DNA from: Candidatus Pacearchaeota archaeon
GTDB lineage: Archaea; Nanobdellota; Nanobdellia; Pacearchaeales; GW2011-AR1
Assembly: GCA_026395775.1 (NCBI GenBank)
Contig: JAPLYA010000054.1
Coordinates: 1-7,672 of the forward strand
Direction of reading: 5' to 3'
DNA length: 7,672 nucleotides
Positions 5,205 through 7,672 of this stretch are shown here, in pieces. Position 1 is the stretch's first letter. Each line of letters opens with the position of its first letter. Under the pieces are notes generated by a model. The model saw nothing but the letters and a program-made list of their open reading frames with translations, was not told where the DNA came from and did not search any database. The position numbers and the translations under genes are program-made.

Positions 5205-5644
5205 ACGCAAGGATTAAAAATCTTATTCTAAAAACGATTTTTAAAGTTTATAAGAGAACACAGATAAATGCTATAGTTTTAATTGGTTCAAGAGCTAGAG
5301 GGGATTATAATAAGAATTCTGATTATGACATTGAAGTTTATTTGAGGCGTGTAAAGTTAAAATTTGATAGCAAAACCCCTTCGTTATATGAGAAAAATGT
5401 TTTTATTAATTACACAGATTCACGAAATTTTAAAGAATTGGTAAGAAAAGGACACTCTTTTCTTTATTGCTCGTTCAGAGATGGTATTCCATTATATCAA
5501 CAGAAATGTTGGTTTGACAAAAATAAAAAACGCGTTCTTAAACTGAAACCTAAAAAAGAAACAATTGCTTTTTATTTGGAGTCTTGCCTTGAAAGGCTGA
5601 TTAATTTATCAAAAAGAAGGCTTTTTTATCTTGATTATGAATAG
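5195..5644 (+). CDS. Minimal nucleotidyltransferase (MNT), ended by an in-frame amber codon
   Basis: This encodes 149 residues up to TAG at 5642-5644. The nucleotidyltransferase motif is clear: IVLIGSRARGDYNKNSDYDIEVYL at 27-50, with GSRARG (31-36) and D43-x-D45, and a likely third strand ending FINYTD near residue 75. From about residue 122 a helical segment begins (TIAFYLESCLERLINLSKRRLFYLDYE) and is cut in mid-domain by the TAG; the same frame continues open to 5974. MNT domains act as AMP transferases or antitoxins of HEPN toxins. The ATG sits inside the previous gene's end (ATGTGCATAA overlap), implying coupled translation with the AbiEii-like gene. Either the MNT part works alone or the whole gene is decaying. 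Confidence 0.75.
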   Translation: MCINARIKNLILKTIFKVYKRTQINAIVLIGSRARGDYNKNSDYDIEVYLRRVKLKFDSKTPSLYEKNVFINYTDSRNFKELVRKGHSFLYCSFRDGIPLYQQKCWFDKNKKRVLKLKPKKETIAFYLESCLERLINLSKRRLFYLDYE

Positions 5645-5974
5645 GGAAAATCTGCTGCAAATCAGTTGGGTTTTGCAATTATGATGAATAATAAAATTTA
5701 TCCTAGATCTCCACATACCTTGAAGAAAGAACTGATTATGCTAAACAAAAAGCATAATAAAATGGCAAGGGCAATTTACTATCTCCAAGAAGTTTGTTAT
5801 AAAAATAAAAAACCCGATAAAAAAACATATCTAAAAAATATAATGGTGCTAAAAATATGTGCTTTAAAATATGCAAAAGAGAATTTTCCTGGTATTCTAA
5901 AGAAGATAAAAAAGCACGAAAAGTTATTAAAAAAGTTTGGGGAAAACTATAAAATATGGCTGATTAAGGAGTAA
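5645..5974 (+). pseudogene. HEPN-like helical C-terminal domain, in frame after the amber codon
   Basis: Immediately after the TAG, and in the same frame as the MNT gene, 109 codons stay open to TAA at 5972. They begin GKSAANQLGFAIMMNNKIYPRSPHTLKKEL, which completes the two-helix start left unfinished before the TAG, in the manner of HEPN/NTase-associated helical domains (helix, A-A-x(2)-L, then P-x-S-P-H-T-L). The rest is K-rich helical sequence. An ATG at 5681 could in theory restart translation, but it would lack the first part of the domain, and no good ribosome site is visible. The best reading is one original 259-residue MNT-HEPN-like protein split by a single nonsense codon; readthrough or a sequencing error are alternatives. 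I see no R-x(4-6)-H motif. Confidence 0.65.
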
Positions 5975-6098
5975 AAATAAACTATTTTAGTATAAGGTTC
6001 AATTGTGCAAAATTATTTTAATTGAAGCAATGCAATTTTTAACCAATGAACTCCAATTTTGAGTATACCAAAGCGTAGCTTGTCATTTACTTCTCGAT

Positions 6099-6146
6099 TT
6101 AAAACAGCTTCTTCTGCTCTTGAGATTTCTTAACTTGATTTAACTT
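6099..6146 (-). repeat. fen1 3' end as proximal copy of the direct repeat
   Basis: This is the end of the intact fen1 reading frame and pairs with 3825-3872 as a 48-bp direct repeat (42 identities by hand count, no gaps). The unit from one copy to the other is 2274 bp. Both copies carry a dyad, perfect in the distal copy (TTAACT-TG-AGTTAA at 3856-3869) and with one mismatch here, a feature that recombinase core sites often have. Confidence 0.75.
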
Positions 6147-7121
6147 GGCAAGTGCTGAATCTATTCTATCTTCTGAAAACTCTCGTTCTAGCAAGATTTC
6201 CTTAACTCTAGCGAGATTAAGTTTTAAACTTTTTATTTCAAAGTTTTTAACATCTGGCTTTTTGAACAAAGAAAAGATTTCCTGCCAATTGAACTTATTT
6301 TTTTGTTTCTCGAGAAGATTTTCAACTGATTTGAAAATTTCTATTGGAGTTTTGAACTTGCGGACTATCTCAAGAGCTTTCTTTTGGCCTATGCCTTTTA
6401 TTCCTCCCTGATTATAATCTGTGCCTACTAGAATTCCAAGACAAATCAGCTGTTCGTGGCTTATCCCCTGAGTGTTAAGAACACTCTCTAGTTCAATTAT
6501 TTCTGGCGAGATATAGATAAAACCAGTTGGTGTTTTTCTTTTCCTAGCTAGTGTTAAATTCTGAATTAATCTTGGTGTTTGGAATAATAATGAGTCATAA
6601 TCTTGACTTCCAACTGCATAAATCTCTTTGTTTATCTTGCAAAGATAAGAAGCTTGGGCTTCTGCTTCAGAAGGAGCTTGAATACAAGGAATGCCTAGAG
6701 CTTCTAACAGTTCAATTGATTCCTGAACCATCTCCTTGGTTAGCCTGACAGATTGTTTTGCATATTTGTTCATTTCTTCAATATTTTCTTCTTGTTTTGC
6801 TTGTTCATATTTTTCTGAAGCTTGAGCTTTTATCTCTGTTCTTTTTTTATTTGTTCCATATTTTAAATCAGGAGGAATTCCATCAAAAACATAAACAAGT
6901 TTAAGTCCTTCTTGCATTAAAGCTAGATTTCGATAGAACAAGCCAGAGAGATGGCTTGTTATTTTTCTTGAAGAATCCATTAGAGGTGTTCCATCTGGTT
7001 GTCTGATTGAAGATAGAAATTGATAAATAACATTATAAGCATCTATTACTATCGTTTTTCCTTTTAGTTCCGGAAAGCTAACAGCTTTTCTAGGAACAAT
7101 ATCTGCTATGTTTAATCCCAT
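6099..7121 (-). CDS. fen: Flap endonuclease 1 (FEN-1)
   Basis: This encodes 340 residues, the usual length for archaeal FEN-1, a structure-specific 5' nuclease that removes flaps during Okazaki fragment maturation and repair, acting with PCNA and DNA ligase. The start is the ATG at 7121 (MGLNIADIVPRK, the canonical N-terminus); an in-frame TTG one codon earlier is not needed. Visible catalytic residues: D27 (VIDAYN), D80 (FDGIPP), E152 and E154 (PSEAEAQ), D174 and D176 (SQDYDSLLF) and D235 (GTDYN). A helix-hairpin-type DNA-binding motif GGIKGIGQKKAL is at 239-250. The C-terminus stops at QKKLF, shorter than a full PIP box. The 3' end is one copy of the direct repeat, so the present C-terminus may have been replaced by an integrating element. 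A TATA box precedes it at leaderless distance. Confidence 0.95.
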   Translation of the reverse strand: MGLNIADIVPRKAVSFPELKGKTIVIDAYNVIYQFLSSIRQPDGTPLMDSSRKITSHLSGLFYRNLALMQEGLKLVYVFDGIPPDLKYGTNKKRTEIKAQASEKYEQAKQEENIEEMNKYAKQSVRLTKEMVQESIELLEALGIPCIQAPSEAEAQASYLCKINKEIYAVGSQDYDSLLFQTPRLIQNLTLARKRKTPTGFIYISPEIIELESVLNTQGISHEQLICLGILVGTDYNQGGIKGIGQKKALEIVRKFKTPIEIFKSVENLLEKQKNKFNWQEIFSLFKKPDVKNFEIKSLKLNLARVKEILLEREFSEDRIDSALAKLNQVKKSQEQKKLF

Positions 7122-7143
7122 CAATTAGTTAAGAAATAAGATA

Positions 7144-7151
7144 ATTATAAA
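7144..7151 (-). promoter_or_regulatory. TATA box of fen1
   Basis: On the minus strand TTTATAAT starts 30 nt before the fen1 ATG, predicting a leaderless or near-leaderless mRNA. It lies directly after the stop codon of the upstream gene (7157-7159), so fen1 can be transcribed alone even if it is also reached by readthrough from upstream. Confidence 0.55.
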
Positions 7152-7156
7152 TCTAA

Positions 7157-7531
7157 CTAAAATAATCTTTGCTGAACTAATCTTGGAGGATTTGAAACAT
7201 ATGCTGGAATGGGTGTGCTAAACTGAACATTTGCATATGAAAAGAGTTTATTTGATAGTTCTGGAATATACTCACATAAATCTTTATATGACAAATCTCT
7301 CCAACCATCCACTAGTTGAACACCACATTTCCTTGCTTTATCTAATGTTCTTCTTAATAATGCTTCTTTTTCTGGAATATTTGTTTGAGTGCTGTTAACA
7401 ATTGGGTTTATATCTAAGACAGATGCTAAAATTTCTAAATTTCCTCTTGCATCTGAAAATGTTAGGGGAGCTTTGCCTCTTCGTTTTATTCCTAATCTAA
7501 TTAGGGGATGGGGATGATTAAATTTGCTCAT
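7157..7531 (-). CDS. Unrecognised 124-residue protein with C-terminal QxxLF
   Basis: I do not recognise this protein. It is soluble-looking, without membrane helices, and basic near the N-terminus (MSKFNHPHPLIRLGIKRRGK). The middle is mixed (DARGNLEILASVLDINPIV), followed by a helical, charged segment (EKEALLRRTLDKARKCGVQLVDGW) and a Pro-rich end (FSTPIPAYVSNPPRL) leading to QQRLF-stop. FEN-1, encoded next on the same strand, ends QKKLF. The shared Q-x-x-L-F end suggests a shortened PCNA-interaction peptide, so a role at the replication clamp is possible, but this is inference from five residues. The start is the ATG at 7531, 30 nt after the stop of the gene upstream, which suggests one operon. 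It ends with TAG. Confidence 0.7.
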   Translation of the reverse strand: MSKFNHPHPLIRLGIKRRGKAPLTFSDARGNLEILASVLDINPIVNSTQTNIPEKEALLRRTLDKARKCGVQLVDGWRDLSYKDLCEYIPELSNKLFSYANVQFSTPIPAYVSNPPRLVQQRLF

Positions 7532-7561
7532 ATTCCTATAACTCTTTTATTTTTATCCAAA

Positions 7562-7672
7562 TTATCGGCTAAGTTTTTTAGCTAACTCTTTATTTAGGGT
7601 TCTGTATAAATCATTAGCGTAGCTGACTAGTTGGGAATCTAATAAATTCTCATATTCGGCTATTTCAACAAT
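7562..7672 (-). CDS. 3' end of an upstream gene (partial)
   Basis: The frame is open from the right edge of the window to TAA at 7562-7564, giving 36 residues (IVEIAEYENLLDSQLVSYAN then DLYRTLNKELAKKLSR). The composition is helical and charged, ordinary for the end of a soluble protein. It is too short to identify. Its orientation and the 30-nt gap to the next gene suggest it shares an operon with the 124-residue protein. Confidence 0.5.
   Translation of the reverse strand: MVEIAEYENLLDSQLVSYANDLYRTLNKELAKKLSR

Noticed and set aside
5642..5644. Pyrrolysine incorporation at the amber codon
   Set aside because: No Pyl machinery is visible, no downstream structure was recognised, and TAG ends another gene in the window; kept only as an alternative to nonsense decay.
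5975..6098. Convergent intergenic region checked for terminators, tRNA or att structures
   Set aside because: AT-rich sequence with no convincing stem, T-run or RNA gene; apart from the boundary with the fen1 repeat nothing could be supported.
6145..6748. Plus-strand ORFs opposite fen1
   Set aside because: These are antisense shadows of a complete, confidently identified FEN-1 gene.

Overview
The window looks archaeal, most plausibly from a DPANN-type genome (Woesearchaeota/Pacearchaeota-like). Visible reasons: an archaeal flap endonuclease 1 (FEN-1) gene, TTTATAAA-type TATA boxes with purine-rich BRE-like flanks 29-30 nt before several start codons (leaderless mRNAs), AT-rich sequence, and nucleotidyltransferase/HEPN toxin-antitoxin genes of a kind I associate with these lineages. 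The lineage call is from memory of protein families, not a search.

Layout. 1-134 is the 3' end of an IS6/IS240-like transposase. 217-1974 holds three membrane protein genes: a signal peptide plus five-helix protein, a small two-helix protein, and a second signal peptide plus five-helix protein that is a paralogue of the first. 2108-3112 is a wHTH-nucleotidyltransferase / HEPN toxin-antitoxin locus whose nucleotidyltransferase has lost its catalytic core and reading frame; a repeat-rich operator candidate overlaps its promoter. The HEPN gene overlaps a third signal-peptide membrane protein gene (3102-3788).

3825-6146 is the most striking part. A 48-bp copy of the 3' end of fen1, including a stop codon, lies at 3825-3872 in the same orientation as the real fen1 3' end at 6099-6146. 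Between the two copies is a compact operon: an AbiEi-like wHTH protein, an AbiEii-like nucleotidyltransferase, and a minimal nucleotidyltransferase (MNT) whose C-terminal helical domain is cut off by one in-frame TAG. This resembles a cassette integrated at the 3' end of a protein-coding gene, with the gene end restored on one side and a displaced copy left on the other. No integrase is visible between the repeats.

6099-7672 (minus strand) is the housekeeping side: complete fen1, an unrecognised 124-codon gene and the 3' end of another gene. FEN-1 and the 124-residue protein both end in Q-x-x-L-F at the C-terminus, possibly a shortened PCNA-interaction motif.

The common theme is repeated acquisition and decay of nucleotidyltransferase-based toxin-antitoxin modules beside a replication gene and a family of envelope proteins. 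No tRNA, rRNA or CRISPR array was seen, and no gene-free stretch exceeds 300 bases.
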